Source: Amia ocellicauda
Taxonomy: Eukaryota > Chordata > Actinopteri > Amiiformes > Amiidae
NCBI RefSeq assembly: GCF_036373705.1
Contig: NW_027102714.1
Coordinates: 1 to 64,000, forward strand
Length of the DNA: 64,000 nt
Direction of reading: 5' to 3'
Numbering within the stretch: the first letter of the stretch is position 1; each line of letters begins with the position of its first letter. The translations under genes were made by a program, and so were the position numbers. The notes under the pieces were generated by a model. The model ran no database searches. It was given only the letters and a program-made list of their open reading frames with translations, and was not told the origin of the DNA. Below are positions 1-11,395 of the stretch, in pieces.

Positions 1-354
1 CCCGGGACTTCCTGTTTCACAAACGTTTTCACGATCTGTTTAAATATTAAATACAATGAACACCTTCAAGCCTTTTCCTACAGCCACTTTAAAACAGAAG
101 TATAATTGCGGGAGATAAGCCAAACAACTTACTAAAACCTTTCGGACAGCTTTACTTCCTAACCAGACGGTCGGGCAATCGGTCATTTCTAAACACATGC
201 CCCAGAAACAAGCCTAGACCTGTCCGGACTTCTAAAGATCTTTCCCAGAACCCCCAAGACCTACAGGAAATGGACACCCCTCGCTTAAATATTAGCCCTC
301 AACGGGTAAACAAAACCCTTTTAAAAACATTAAAGTTTGAAAGATCTTACTTAC

Positions 355-1115
355 CTCCAAAGAATAATCGTTTCTTATGTTTTTCAGCTGATTTAGCTTT
401 TTGCACTTCTGTGAAGGTAAGAGACATGTTTAACCTTTAACCACCCCTCTTTATAAAAAGCTTTAACCTCTTACAAGCGGCAGATATATACTCACCGCTA
501 TCAGATACAGGGGCTGACGGCCTTTCAGATTCTTGAAAGGTTACGGTTCTCGAAGGTAAAACGAAACAATCCCTCGATGTGGAAGGCCTTTCGTTGTCTC
601 GAACCACGTTTCTTAATACTGTTAGAAAGGATATTTTTTTAAATTAACAAAACGGGCCTCAAACATCTTACCGAAACGTTATACAAACAAACAGGGGTTT
701 AGTTCTTACCCGGTCGGCAGACAGCCTGTCTAGGGACAACCACTTCTCTTGGTTGATCCTCGGAGACATTAATCACAGGCCTTTCGATAGTTTCTGTGTA
801 ATTAAAGAGACCGCCATTAATATATATTAAAACGTTTTCATAACTCTAATGAGCCGCTTCAAAACACAACCACACACCCATACATAAGAACCCTTGAGCG
901 CAAACACAAAAATCTTACCGTCGTTGTTCCAGATGATCTCCTCAGCGTTGGGAATTAACTCCTGTTGACTGGCTGAAAAATAATTTTACAGAACTTAAAA
1001 CAGATGTTATAACCTTATTTACAATACATGCCCACGCTCTGAGTCAATGAAAATAATCTGAAGACTTACCTAAAAACTCGTTTAAATCGAAGTCGTTGAT
1101 GTTGTTTCCGGACAT
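355..1115 (-). other. Exons 1-5 of the spliced right-end Polinton gene (first copy)
   Basis: This is the same exon set as at 53484-54244, shifted by 53,129 bp. The ATG is at 1115, and GT-AG bounded exons run leftward to the end of exon 5 at 355. The final exon would lie left of the window. Donors and acceptors read the same as in the complete copy. I do not recognise the product; see the entry at 52214-54244. Confidence 0.7.
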
Positions 1116-1937
1116 TGTTGATCTTTAGGCTTAAATCGAAAGGTCAGTATGAGTCTGTCGAGCTGAAGACCAGACCTTCATACTTATACTGATGGCCGGA
1201 TGCCGGATCTGCTTGTAAGGCATTGTTCTGGGCTGGCCTTTGTGCCGTCCTGTTATCAATTAACATATCAAAACCAACCAATAAAATGACCCTGCATCAA
1301 TTTCAAATAGAAACCAAGATGGCGACGATCTCTCTCCTCTCTACTCTAAACTTTTATTAGAACCTTTTGGTCTCTCAAAAAAACATTTTTAAGCATCAAG
1401 ACCTATAGTCAATAAACACTAAGAATATTTCAGGCCTTTATACGCGCTAAAAAACAACCTGAGCCAAGAAAATAACTATAAAGATCTAAAATAAGTAGCG
1501 CTTTTACAGTGATTTTTTTTTTTTTTTTTTTTTTTAATAGCGATGCTTTGTTTGGTATTAAACAAGTCACAAACTACTCAGAACAGCGTTTATCCCCACA
1601 AAAGAGATATTTGGGTTTATTTTACAAAGCTTATAAATTATATAGTTTAAAAGTATTCTGAATGTTTTGAGACCACACGCCATGCCTACGTTTGTCTGAG
1701 CCCACCCCCGTCCCCCGTGGTGTGAGTGATTTAGCCTTGAGTGTTGTGATCTATTTAGCATTGAGTGATCAGTTGTTTTTATTTTTTAAATGATTCCTTA
1801 TCATCAGGGATTGAGCCTGCTAAAATACCTTAAAAACATATCCTTATCTTAAGTCTAACTCTTATGAGCTTTAAGACCCTAGAATGTATTTAAGTAAAAC
1901 GAATGAACACATTATGTGTGAGATAAAATATAACCAC

Positions 1938-1977
<40 letters not shown>

Positions 1978-2109
1978 AATTAACCTATACCCACAAACAC
2001 CCACACACACACACACCCTCTTTTTTTTAATTTTATTTTTAATTAAATTTGAGGGGAGAGACAGAGCCATATACATTGGGGTTAACATAAGTACCCTATG
2101 CATAACAGG

Positions 2110-2385
2110 AATTGCTAGGACCTGTGACCATTACAGACAACAGAACTTGTTGATCTTATAAAATGATTGGGCGAGAGAGAGAGATATAGAGACAGACAGA
2201 GACAGAGCCAGTGTGAATATGATAAACGCACTATTCAAAATGGCATTGTTAAGACCTGGGACCATTACAGACAACAGAACTTGTTGATCTTATAAAATGC
2301 TTGGGCGAGAGAGACAGAGAGAGAGAGACAGACAGAGACAGAGACAGAGACAGTGTGAATATGATAAACGCACTATTCAAAATGG
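2110..2385. repeat. GA-rich tandem repeat near the Polinton right end (first copy)
   Basis: Two tandem units of about 133-143 bp start at 2110 and 2243, with a partial third at 2386. Each unit holds a TTATAAAATG stretch and a run of GAGA/GACA repeats. The same array is at 55247-55541 in the other copy. Confidence 0.75.
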
Positions 2386-2502
2386 CATTGTTAAGACCTG
2401 GGCCCCTTACATGTATATTTAAAAAAGACCCCCAACCGCTACAGGAAGAGCCGACCCATTCACACTCTACAGTTGACCAACAAGAACAACAAGAACAACC
2501 GG

Positions 2503-2683
2503 TTATGGGGGGCCTTGTTGTTCAGGGTTTTAGGGGTGTACACTTTCTGACGGATATGACGTAGGAATAATTAAGGAAATAACTCTAAAATCACGCCCCC
2601 CGATTATGACGTAGGAATATTAATAAGCTTAGGGCATACGTCATAACAAAATAGGCCGCGCCCAAAAAAACCTACTATCTACT
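2503..2683. repeat. Polinton right terminal inverted repeat (first copy)
   Basis: 181 bp that reads as the inverse of 39255-39435 with only a few differences. It ends in CTATCTACT, the inverse of the AGTAGATAG that starts the left end of the complete copy. Confidence 0.9.
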
Positions 2684-2689
2684 CACATC
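2684..2689. repeat. Target-site duplication copy (CACATC)
   Basis: CACATC directly follows the element end. The same six bases flank both ends of the complete copy (39249-39254 and 55821-55826) and stand undivided at empty sites 14082-14087, 23248-23253 and 32352-32357. Confidence 0.8.
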
Positions 2690-4511
2690 AGTCATTCCGC
2701 CCTGGGCCGGCCCTGACCAATTTGATGCCCTAGGCAAGATTTTAGCTGGTCCCCTTGCATCGCAGCCAATTCCACCACCGATCATTGTGTTCATACACTT
2801 ACACAGAAACTGCATAGCTTCATGTCTTAGATTTTCTTTATGTTTGAAACAAGAAAAAAACACACAAAATAAAAACAGTATGCAAGAAACAAGTGACAAA
2901 ACGAATTATGAATACAATATAAATAAGTATTGCACGAAAAAACTATATTACCGACACCATAGTGCAAGATGCATAATGTAGCAGTGTTCTACAGCCTTAC
3001 CGCCTTGCCTTTCTTGCAGCAAACAAGTGACATAAAACGAATTATAAATAAGTGGATGTTTCCTGCAGCACACTTGAAAGAAAAGGTATATTTCTCAGAA
3101 TTATGTTATAGGTAATGGAGGTTGATGAAAGAGTTAAATAGCTGATCGATCAAAAGGTGTGATCGTTGTGGGGCATCAGTAAGAATGCACAATTCTCATT
3201 CATTCCAAACAGTGTCCCTTTACTGCATCACTAGCATTTGGTATTTGTTTTGTGTGTTTTTGATTGCTTTTTGTTTTGTTTTATTAATTCACTTTAAACC
3301 TCTTATATTATCACATTATTCCCATTAAAATCACGTTTGTTTACTTTGAATGTCCCGCCCCACTTCACGGAAATGCACGAGTTTTATTTACGATTGATTG
3401 ATTTAAATATACACATGGCTAATCACGCATTCATGAGAGTACCCGCTTATTCGCCAGGTTCTACGAAATTCAATAATTGACCATGAGGAGCACCTGTTAG
3501 GCTGGAGATAAAATGCTCCCGGGGTGGAGCTGGGGGGGACGGGATTGCAGAGCAACGGGAACGAAACGTGGAGCCAAAGGCGAACGAAGGACTTGATGGA
3601 CAAGTAACGGAAAGGGCTAAGAGACCCAGAGGAGAGCTGAGGCGACCTCTGCAACGCTAGCGAGAGTATCCAGAGAAGGGATAGCGTACAGGCTTTTTGA
3701 ACTACAGTAGTGTTTCAAAGGATAACAACAAACAACCTGTTTTTTTTTTTTTTTACTCGGCCATTGTTTTCTTGGACTGTACATGGACATTGTAATTTCT
3801 TTGTATTGCCAAACCCGGACCAGAGCAGAAGCTGAATTTTTGTCGGAGCCCCTCATTACTTTGTACTAGGACACGTGGACTATTGCCTGCCCCATTCCAG
3901 CTCCTGGTGCTGCCGGAGGAGACCAACAGAACCCTCCACGAATGCATTTTTTAGTTTGAACTTTTGTCTTTTTAACATAAAGAGGAAGTCTGATGGATTT
4001 TATATTAGAGATTTGTAATCCAGTTAATTGTATACCTGTCTTGTGTGGTCTGTGGTGTGCTCCTGGCTTGAGATTCCCCAATTTAAATAACCTAAATCGA
4101 AGGGAGAATTGAGAGGTAGTAAATGCAAAATGGGCATATTTGGGCAATCGACAACCTCCCAATGGGTCCTAGCGGCTGTAGACAACCGCTAGGTGGTGTA
4201 GTCGTGCTTCCATAAGTTTTACCCCCCAGTGGTACTGTATAACTTCCACTCTGTGACACATCCTAGATTTTAATAGCAACAAGATGTGAAGTCATAGTGA
4301 AGAGCTTGGGAAGGTGCGGTCACGCCTGCTTCATCAATGACGGGAGCTTTTTTGGAGACGGGAGGCAGTCACATTACCTTCCTGAGAGCAGTAACTGCCG
4401 AACCAACACACATTACTTGTGTGTGCCAAATACTTCTGTTTTATTAGTACTTAATTTTTCAGCACCAGTATTTAACTTTTCAGATTGTTGGAAAAAAACT
4501 GTACAGGTATT

Positions 4512-4594
4512 CCCTGCTAACACACAACATTGCCAATAACATTGTAGCAATATAATTTATATTGCTACAGCATTGAGGCAATGTGCTAGCAGGG
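4512..4594. repeat. 83-bp foldback (palindromic) repeat
   Basis: The sequence begins CCCTGCTAACAC and ends GTGCTAGCAGGG. Both arms carry CATTGCC/GGCAATG and GTAGCAATATAA/TTATATTGCTAC motifs, so the strand can fold into one long hairpin. It resembles a tiny MITE, but I see no target duplication. Copies are at 34193-34275 and 57657-57739; units B and C lack it. Confidence 0.65.
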
Positions 4595-4845
4595 TTGTTG
4601 TACTTTGGAATCGATTCATGCTTCACGATTGGTTAATTGCCTATTTTTTTTTTGCCTTCATAAACAATTCGTGGATCGACTTTGCTCCCTTTTTCTTGGG
4701 ATTGTGCGTCTTGTAGGCAGTCCATAGGTTGTCCCTATATTAATTTATTCATGAAATTCCAACCGAAATAGCGACAGTTCTACAGCTATTTCAAACCGGA
4801 AGTTTGAATCGCTCCTGATTTCAGGAAAAAGTTCTTCATTTACAC

Positions 4846-5876
4846 CGTCTCGTTCTGTCCATCCCTCCCCTCCTCAGCCTTGGATCTCTTCTGTTCTCCG
4901 CTCAACCTGATCCAGTCTGCGCACCACTGAGCACAAGTGGAAGAGATCCAAACTCCCAGCGACCCTCGCACTCTACCACTCTCTACTGCCCACATTCCCC
5001 TCCTCGCTCACCTCAGTCTTACTTCCAGTCATTCTTTGAATCCACTGTCCACAACCCCTGCAAGCTTTACTCCACCTTCTCTCTCATCTCCCCCCTCCTC
5101 CCTCATCTCATCTCACCTCATCATTTTGCCTCATTCTTCTACAAGATCACAGACATCCACAAGCTCTTCAACAGTCTCCTCTCCACTCCCACCCTGCCCA
5201 AGTCTCCCACCGATCAAGCTTCCATTTCTTCATTCTCTCCTCTCTCAGACTCTGAACTTTCCTCTCTCCTCCTAGGTCACAAACCCATAATATGTCCCCT
5301 GGACCCTCTCTCTACTCGCCTCCTGCAAGCGTCTGCTCCATTTCAACTCCCCTTCTTCTCCTCCCTCCTCAACTCCTCACTCCTCTCTGGCTGTTTCCCC
5401 TCTTGCATTTAAACAAGCTGCGGTCATCCCACTCCTCAAGAAACCTACCCTTGACCCCACCTCTCCTCAGAGGCACCTGTCTCTGCCCTGTCGCCCTACT
5501 CCCCTTCCTCTCAAAGACCCTCGAGCGTGCGGTCCACTGTCAGCTCTCTGCATTCCTTTCCCATCTCTCACTTCTTGATCCTCTGCAATCTGCCTTCCAA
5601 ACACCGCTCACACCACTGAGACTGCTGTCCTGGCAGTCACTGACTCCCTCAACTGTGCTCGGGCAGCCTCCCTCTCCTCAATCCTCATCCTCCTTGGTCT
5701 CTCCGCAACATTTGACACCGTCGATCACTCCATCCTCCTCTCCTGCCTCGCTGACCTTGGAATCTCTGGGACTGCTCTCACTTGTTTCTCCTCCTACCTC
5801 AACGACCGGACCTATCAAGTGGCGAGCTTCCTCATCCATCCCTCAACCTCTCCTCACAGGCATAACCCCCGGGTTT
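4846..5876 (+). mobile_element. L2-type LINE reverse transcriptase remnant
   Basis: Conceptual translation in shifting frames gives L2/CR1-clade reverse transcriptase landmarks: a KWKRSKLPA-like start, AAVIPLLKKPTLDPTS, LSKTLERAVHCQLSAFLSH, AVTDSLNCARAASLSS and TFDTVDHSILLSCLADLGIS. The frame changes several times, there is no endonuclease domain, and the piece stops before the end of the reverse transcriptase, so it is a dead, double-truncated fragment. The serine/proline-rich open frames seen here are by-products of its CT-rich composition. Confidence 0.75.
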
Positions 5877-8168
5877 AGCTATCCTCCCGATGGGTCACAT
5901 TTCGGTAACTACCTTTTTTACTTTCATGGGGCCCTGAAATCCTCGCTGCGCCCCTGGTCATGAAAGCTGTAATGTCTGGTATCAAAATACATTACTGGCT
6001 TTCGGCTTACACACGTCATTTCAACCCACTTGCTCAAGCAGACCGAGTAAACGTTTACTCGAGGTATATGGTCACACAGAAGGAGCATCCCAAGAACACC
6101 AGTAAATGGCGTAGAAATTTTGAAAACATGCACAATTTTCCACGATCTAAGCCCACAGTTTACGTGCAAAATCTAATGTCTGAGATGATGGTATCCATGT
6201 AACATTCCCGAAATGGACGCATTTTAAAAGTGCAAGGTAACGGTCTGGTCCATTTATTGTGGGTTTCAAGGTAAAGTACATTGCTGATGGACGTTTCATG
6301 GTTAATGCGGATCAGTGGTTTCCTTTATCATTATGCTCTCTAAATTGTTGTGGGTCTGTTGTACACTGTTCAGTACTGTACATCGTGTTTTAATCCTAAC
6401 TTGATAAAACACTTCGATTCATGGCTTTGTAGCCCCACCAGTGACGTAAAAAACCACTCGGTAAGATCATTAAAACAAAGTATTAAACAAGGCGCAATGC
6501 ACAAGACAGTCCTTTGCCCTGTGCAGTGCTGCGGGTAAACAACTCGTCTCTAGTGCAATAAACTAAGACCATGTAAACCCGAGAGGGAGAGGGGCATTTA
6601 ATCTGTGACTCGAGCATATTGTCTCCAGTGAGGTCAATACACGCGTCAGGGATATGTATGCTAAATGTAATGTAAATATGATGGATATAATGTATATTGT
6701 GGTGGAGTTTATAAAGATAATGTCAGGGGAACTTTAGTGATGTTCTGTGTTTTCTAAATTCCAAGCAGTGGGACTTTAAGTCATAACTTTGTGAGGAATT
6801 TACATGTCTTTATAAATTATATATCATTATAAAGTAATAATCCAGCTCACTTTGCTAGCTAGCCTACTGCCAGTTGCCATCCAAATGATGATAATGATCA
6901 GCTAGTAGTTAAGTACTGCAGTAGTTTGCCAGTTGTCAGCTAATGATTTTTGATAGAATTGTATTATTTAAATTCAGTTTTTTGTGCACTATAGTATTTT
7001 CAGTATTGAGTATTTTTGGTGTGGATGTTATTTTACCTAAACAGTTTATTAGTTATTGCTCTGATTTCAATATGCATAGTGCACTATTTACATTTGTATT
7101 GATTATTACATCAATTTCTTCAACAAGTACAGTGTATGTTAAAGTGCAATACATGTTCTGTGATGTGCATTATTTAAATGTTTGTGTTTATTTTAGTTTT
7201 AACTAAACATTCTCTATACGCCATAAACATGGGCACCACTAAAATTTTTTTCATTGAGAGGGGGGATGGTTTTGGGGCTACTATCAAATCTCGCATATGG
7301 CCCCCAAATGGCTAGGGCCGGCTCTGGACATCACACATTACATAGGATGGGGCTGACGTTGGATGCGACTTTTCGTGACTTAAATCAAGTAACAAGTTAC
7401 TAGTACACACATAGCCTCTAAGTGTACTGAGTAATGATACTCTCTCTTTCGTTCATTCGTTCCTTAGTATAATTACCTTTAGTAGTAGTAGTACTGGCCA
7501 CTACTCGGAAGGTAGCGATGCGCACCAATAGATCACGAAAGCTTTCTCATAGTTTTGTGTTTTAGATAATGGTTCAATACGGACTCAATCCCCTTTCATG
7601 GACATGGCAGGGAACTTGCAGTTAGAACTAAGGAGTCTAATAAGACTTGGTGGTACGCAGAACTGAAGTGCCAAGTGACAGGCTATCACTTTCATTGCAC
7701 ACCGCATTGTCTTCTCACAGGGAGCGAATTGGGGAAATGTTGGATTTACGGCATCATGTAGAAAGACTGAATGGTTTAGTTACAGAAATAGATAAAAAAG
7801 ATAGTGACCTTTCTTACTAGCTGAACTAACCTGCATAAAATTAAGAAGATACAGACATTTTCATGCAATTATTTCAAGTTACAGTCTGCTGCTCAGACAC
7901 AGTTTGGCGCACAGATGCAACTATCATCAACTCAATTATAAACATATATCTAGACAGACAGAGAGACAGACATGGACTACATATCGTGCACATTGTATGA
8001 AATCATGCTGGTATATGTAGGCTTGTAGATGATTGTTAAGAGGCCTATTTGGAAACATACGAAATGAGATATTACCATAATGAAGTCATGATACATGAAG
8101 GAAATGTTTTTCATGTTGGCAAAAGTACCCTGTCAAAATGATAATGAATGAGAGAAGACTAAAACAAA
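5877..8168. other. Stretch without recognised genes (unit A)
   Basis: Non-coding repeat-unit DNA. The first ~1.45 kb lies within the inverted-terminal block; after 7326 it is plain AT-rich sequence with a short TAGTAGTAG run and a GACA-rich patch near 7955. Small open frames recur in all units but drift freely and show no coding signature. Confidence 0.6.
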
Positions 8169-8220
8169 GGGCTCGTCCGAGATTTGAACCCTTTGAATCA
8201 TACCCCTAGACCAACGAGCC
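8169..8220 (-). pseudogene. tRNA-Pro pseudogene lacking the anticodon arm
   Basis: Read on the minus strand it starts GGCTCGTTGGTCTAGGGGTA and ends in an intact T arm and acceptor stem of tRNA-Pro. The ~20 bases for the anticodon arm are missing, so only 52 bases remain. A run of four T on the minus strand lies just downstream (8161-8164). All five units share this deletion, so it predates amplification. It cannot make a working tRNA-Pro, though its A- and B-box regions remain. Confidence 0.85.
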
Positions 8221-8942
8221 ACATAGCACAGGTTTCTGTGAAAACTAGTTAACATCGGTGCCACGTAGAGAGTTGTGCGCTCCTCTATTTGAACACTTTC
8301 TCCTTCAAACATTGCATGAGTGTCTGACTGCCGCCATCTAGCGGTGCTGACTGACCGATGGCTCGGGTATCTTGGATGTTGTTAAATGACATAACTGTCC
8401 GCCCAAGACACTGATGACCAAGGGTCATAGTTTTCCCTTGTAATAATAACAACAATAGTAATTGGAGTGAATGGAAGTGGCATTTCTATTTCTCCTTACT
8501 TTAGCCGTCATCGTCGCCAACATTGTTGTTGGTGAGCATGGAGAGGAGTGTATTAGCTTTTAAAGTATATTCAAGCAATGAACACGTCAAATAAATGTAA
8601 TACCGAATACTTTTGCACGCAAGTGCACATGTATGTTACAGCGCTTCTGGGAGCACGGCCCACGTGAAGCAAGAGGGCGCAGTAAAGGTCTGCGAGTCAA
8701 GTGTGATGTGGGTATCCTGCAGCAGGGAGAGGAACCTTTGTTTTTCTACAGACGAAGCTGGTGCTGTGGGATACTAGTGTAAGGCCATTTATTCGTCATC
8801 TGTTCATGCGCAACGGTTCACCAGAAGTGTGTTAGTGAAAACAGCGGTAAGTGCAGGCTTAGTAGGGTCGCAATAGCTTGAATGGTGTCGAACTCCCCCG
8901 AAGCATCACAAGTGTGATGGCGTAAGCCTAGAAAGAAAACGT

Positions 8943-9014
8943 TGCGTTGGCCGGGAATTGAACCCGGGTCAACTGCTTGGAAGGCAGCTATGCTCACCAC
9001 TATACCACCAACGC
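8943..9014 (-). tRNA. trnG-UCC: tRNA-Gly (anticodon UCC)
   Basis: 72-base cloverleaf without CCA. The 5' end reads GCGTTGGTGGTATAGTGG, the anticodon loop holds TCC (8979-8981), and the acceptor stem pairs GCGTTGG with CCAACGC plus discriminator A. It matches the vertebrate tRNA-Gly(UCC) I know, except that this copy has TTCAATT where the others have TTCGATT in the T loop. A Pol III terminator (TTTT on the minus strand, 8936-8939) lies a few bases downstream. Its role is to deliver glycine to GGA codons (GGG by wobble). A 126-residue open frame covering this region is a by-product. Confidence 0.95.
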
Positions 9015-9904
9015 CCAGAAAGTCTCTCATTCCATGACTTTTGATGCATTTCAGATCATTCATCTGACTAGATACATGCGAATAATCACAGCCTACAGTG
9101 TAAAGCTTCTGATTACAGACAGGGCGTGTTGAGTGTGCTAAGTAACTTGCTAAATTCACTAACAAAAAGTCGCTGCTCTTACTACAAAACAAGTGCAAGA
9201 TATATCATTCTTAGCTAAACAAACCACGTAAACAATCAATGTAACTCTTAACTAAACTAGGAAACGCGAGAGAAAAAGGCGATACTTAGCTGCGGCGACT
9301 TGAGCGACTTCTCAGCTGGCTTGCCCGAGTGTCCAGATGCATATGTGGAAATACTTCTATACAAACCATGAACATAGATTCTCGATAGATGAATACTGTT
9401 TATTTAAAGGTCAGTTTTTATTTAGCGCAAAGTTTATTGAATTTACCCACCAAGGTGGAACACGGACAATGATGTATTTGATTGACAGTGTAACTTGGAC
9501 TGTTGGAGTAACTTGGACACCCATTGGAATGGAAAAACAAACTCGAGAGAAAAGTGTGTGTGTGTGTGTGTGTGTGTGTGTCACCTGCTGGTAGTGATGC
9601 ATTTACATAACCTACAGACTATTTGGGCTGATTGTTCCTGGTGTATTAATGAAACTTTTCAAAGCGGTGGCTTACGTAGATGACATCACAGTCATTGTTA
9701 AGAATGGCAAGGATGTACCTTACCTTAAATGACTGTCAGAAATGAATTGAGTTTCTTCAGTGGTTAATGGCTTTTACTGGGGGAACTAGGTAGAAAGCAA
9801 GCCACTGTCTCTAGCCACATTTTGGACAAATGGACAAAACTAGATGGATTTAAAAATAGACGGATAGACAGTCGGATGGCGTCTGTCTACAATATTTTAA
9901 ATGA
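9015..9904. other. Stretch without genes; GT microsatellite inside
   Basis: Repeat-unit DNA between tRNA-Gly and the L2 3' end. A (GT)n run of 28 bases lies at 9554-9581; its length varies between units (18726-18751, 27901-27928, 62698-62739). Nothing else is recognised. Confidence 0.7.
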
Positions 9905-9988
9905 TAATAGTATATGTAGTATATGCATGTGTATTATAAACTAATCTTTACAGAATAGGGGTAATACCATAATAAAATGCTGATGAGA
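9905..9988 (+). repeat. 84-bp direct repeat, left copy
   Basis: Begins TAATAGTATATGTAG and ends GCTGATGAGA. It recurs at 10269-10352, on the other side of the L2 3' end, with one visible difference. It could be an unusually long target duplication or a local duplication. Confidence 0.85.
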
Positions 9989-10262
9989 GGAGAAGAGATC
10001 TTATTCACTGGCCAAATACATGATTTCGACAATTGTCGTACATCTTGACGGCACTTAGCTTTACTTTTCACAATGTATGACTGCACTTACTGTACTTAAC
10101 TGTATACATTGGAAGTTGTAAAATGTATTATCTTGAATTGCTTTGTTTAATGTAAATTTGAATTTGTAATGTTTGATGCCTTGTACTTAACTGTATTCTT
10201 GCACTTATGTTGCAAGTCGCCCTGCATAAGGGCGTCTGCCAAGAAATAAAAATAATAATAAT
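9989..10262 (+). mobile_element. L2-type LINE 3' end
   Basis: Carries the tail motif AAGTCGCCCTGCATAAGGGC then GTCTGCCAAGAAATAAA and an AATAATAAT microsatellite. This is the usual 3' end of fish L2 elements and SINEs that borrow the L2 tail. No coding part. Copies: 19159-19432, 28336-28609 and 63147-63420. Confidence 0.75.
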
Positions 10263-10268
10263 GTTTAA

Positions 10269-10352
10269 TAATAGTATATGTAGTATATGCATGTGTATTA
10301 TAAACTAATCTTTACAGAAAAGGGGTAATACCATAATAAAATGCTGATGAGA
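10269..10352 (+). repeat. 84-bp direct repeat, right copy
   Basis: Second copy of the 9905-9988 repeat. Present in units A and B (19439-19522); units C and E have a short unrelated junction instead. Confidence 0.85.
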
Positions 10353-10385
10353 AATTAAGAAAACCGTAAAAGAAAGGCATTTTAA

Positions 10386-10430
10386 ACCAGGACCTCTCGC
10401 ACTCTAAGAGAGAATCATATCTCGAACAAA
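10386..10430 (-). pseudogene. Second tRNA-Pro remnant (anticodon arm kept)
   Basis: On the minus strand it shows a GATTC, then an anticodon stem-loop with loop TTAGAGT, then GCGAGAGGTCC as in tRNA-Pro. The acceptor and T arms are gone or decayed. Flanking sequence (GTGCCACGTAGAAAGC and TTTTCTACAGGCG) parallels that downstream of the first pseudogene (GTGCCACGTAGAGAG, TTTTCTACAGACG), so the two arose by an old duplication within the unit and decayed differently. Copies near 19557, 28662 and 63472. Confidence 0.65.
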
Positions 10431-11395
10431 CTTACATTAGTGACATCTTTACACTAGTGCCACGTAGAAAGCGGTGCGCTCCAACAGCCGGAAACTTTCT
10501 CAGTCTCAAGTTCAAGCACCTTGTGTGTGACTGCCATCTAATGTTGCTGACTAATAGCACTATTGGACTAGAGGAGCTGGGGCTGGCAGAAATTCAGCCA
10601 GGCTTTTCTACAGGCGCAAACTCAGGTGATGCTGTGTAGGCTACTCCGTGTACGTCAATGAAAGTCTAGTGACTTCAATATACACACCCCGATGCACCCA
10701 AAGAGTGATTGTCAAAGTATGAGTGACTCGCTCCACTAGCAGCACCGACCTGCATCTCTCTGTGACACCCGGCGCCTCCGTCTGGATAAGCTGCTGGTAA
10801 TGCCGAGCACGGCAGCAGATCTTGTACAGTGGAACCCTAATAATATTCCTAATAATATGGCAACATCCTGGGGGGTCGGTGTGCCGCGCCACAGTGCAGC
10901 GACCTTGGCGCATCACTAAAAGGCACCTTAGCGAGGCCTCGGAATCGCTCAAACATGAACCGAGAAATGAACATTGAATCCCATCTACTATTATTACCTA
11001 GTAGTGTTGATGTTATCTAAAGTATTTCTATACGTTTTTATTAGTGTATGAATTGTGTCGACCAGGGATCAGAAAGTGAGACAGTATAGGGTAGGCGGTA
11101 ATCGAAAGCACAAGAAATACATAAAAGGGAGCTATACAGCAGGTGAATAAAACACGGATTGTGACAGTCGACTGTTAATAGCCTATAACAAGGCAGATTA
11201 AAATATAACAAACGATACGGATTCTTAAAATCAAATATAATTTCAACGTGCAGGAGACCAGACTGACTTTTATGCATCCCCTCGGGTGTAGATGCATGTT
11301 ACTTAGACTAACAACGTTTGCATTCTAGGATATTAATAACACTCTCCAGAGCAGGAATTATTGAGTGATATTACAGGGAATGTTGAGTAAAAGAC
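10431..11395. other. Stretch without recognised genes (unit A)
   Basis: Includes the diverged duplicate of the 8220-8790 region up to about 10660, then unique unit DNA. Open frames here are under 110 codons and I see no RNA gene. Confidence 0.6.

Larger units (their letters stand above)
1..2683. mobile_element. Polinton (adintovirus-type), right end of a first copy
   Basis: This stretch matches 53130-55820 almost base for base and ends in the same 181-bp terminal repeat, followed by the same CACATC. It is the right-hand ~2.7 kb of a second copy of the element at 39255-55820; the rest lies left of the window. It carries the first five exons of the spliced right-end gene, T-rich tracts, a short tandem repeat and the terminal repeat. 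The few differences from the other copy are scattered substitutions plus length changes in T tracts, which suggests recent duplication. Shared flank and target duplication point to co-amplification with the array, not independent insertion. Confidence 0.9.
2702..7326. mobile_element. Possible old DNA transposon block with imperfect inverted ends
   Basis: The left end begins CTGGGCCGGCCCTGACC and the inverse of the right end begins CAGAGCCGGCCCTAGCC. Similarity fades over about 50 bases and includes shared GCCCTA-like and GAGATTT-like motifs. Such GGGCCGGCCC ends occur in several fish hAT-like families, but I see no transposase and no clear 8-bp duplication, so the superfamily is a guess. Equivalent blocks: 14100-16498, 23266-25671, 32370-37002 and 55839-60470. 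They differ mainly by the ~2.2 kb present or absent inside. Confidence 0.35.

Noticed and set aside
5292-5963. Serine/proline/leucine-rich open frame of 223 codons
   Set aside because: A CT-rich frame of the decayed L2 reverse transcriptase; the recognisable motifs jump between frames.
8818-9198. Open frame of 126 codons on the minus strand, recurring in most units
   Set aside because: It runs across the tRNA-Gly gene on the same strand and follows array copying only; no coding signature.
9411-9602. Cys/Val and His/Thr repeat peptides
   Set aside because: Translations of the GT microsatellite.
10641-10952. Possible extra small RNA gene in the GC-richer stretch after the second tRNA-Pro remnant
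   Set aside because: No A/B box pair, snRNA motif or convincing fold could be seen.
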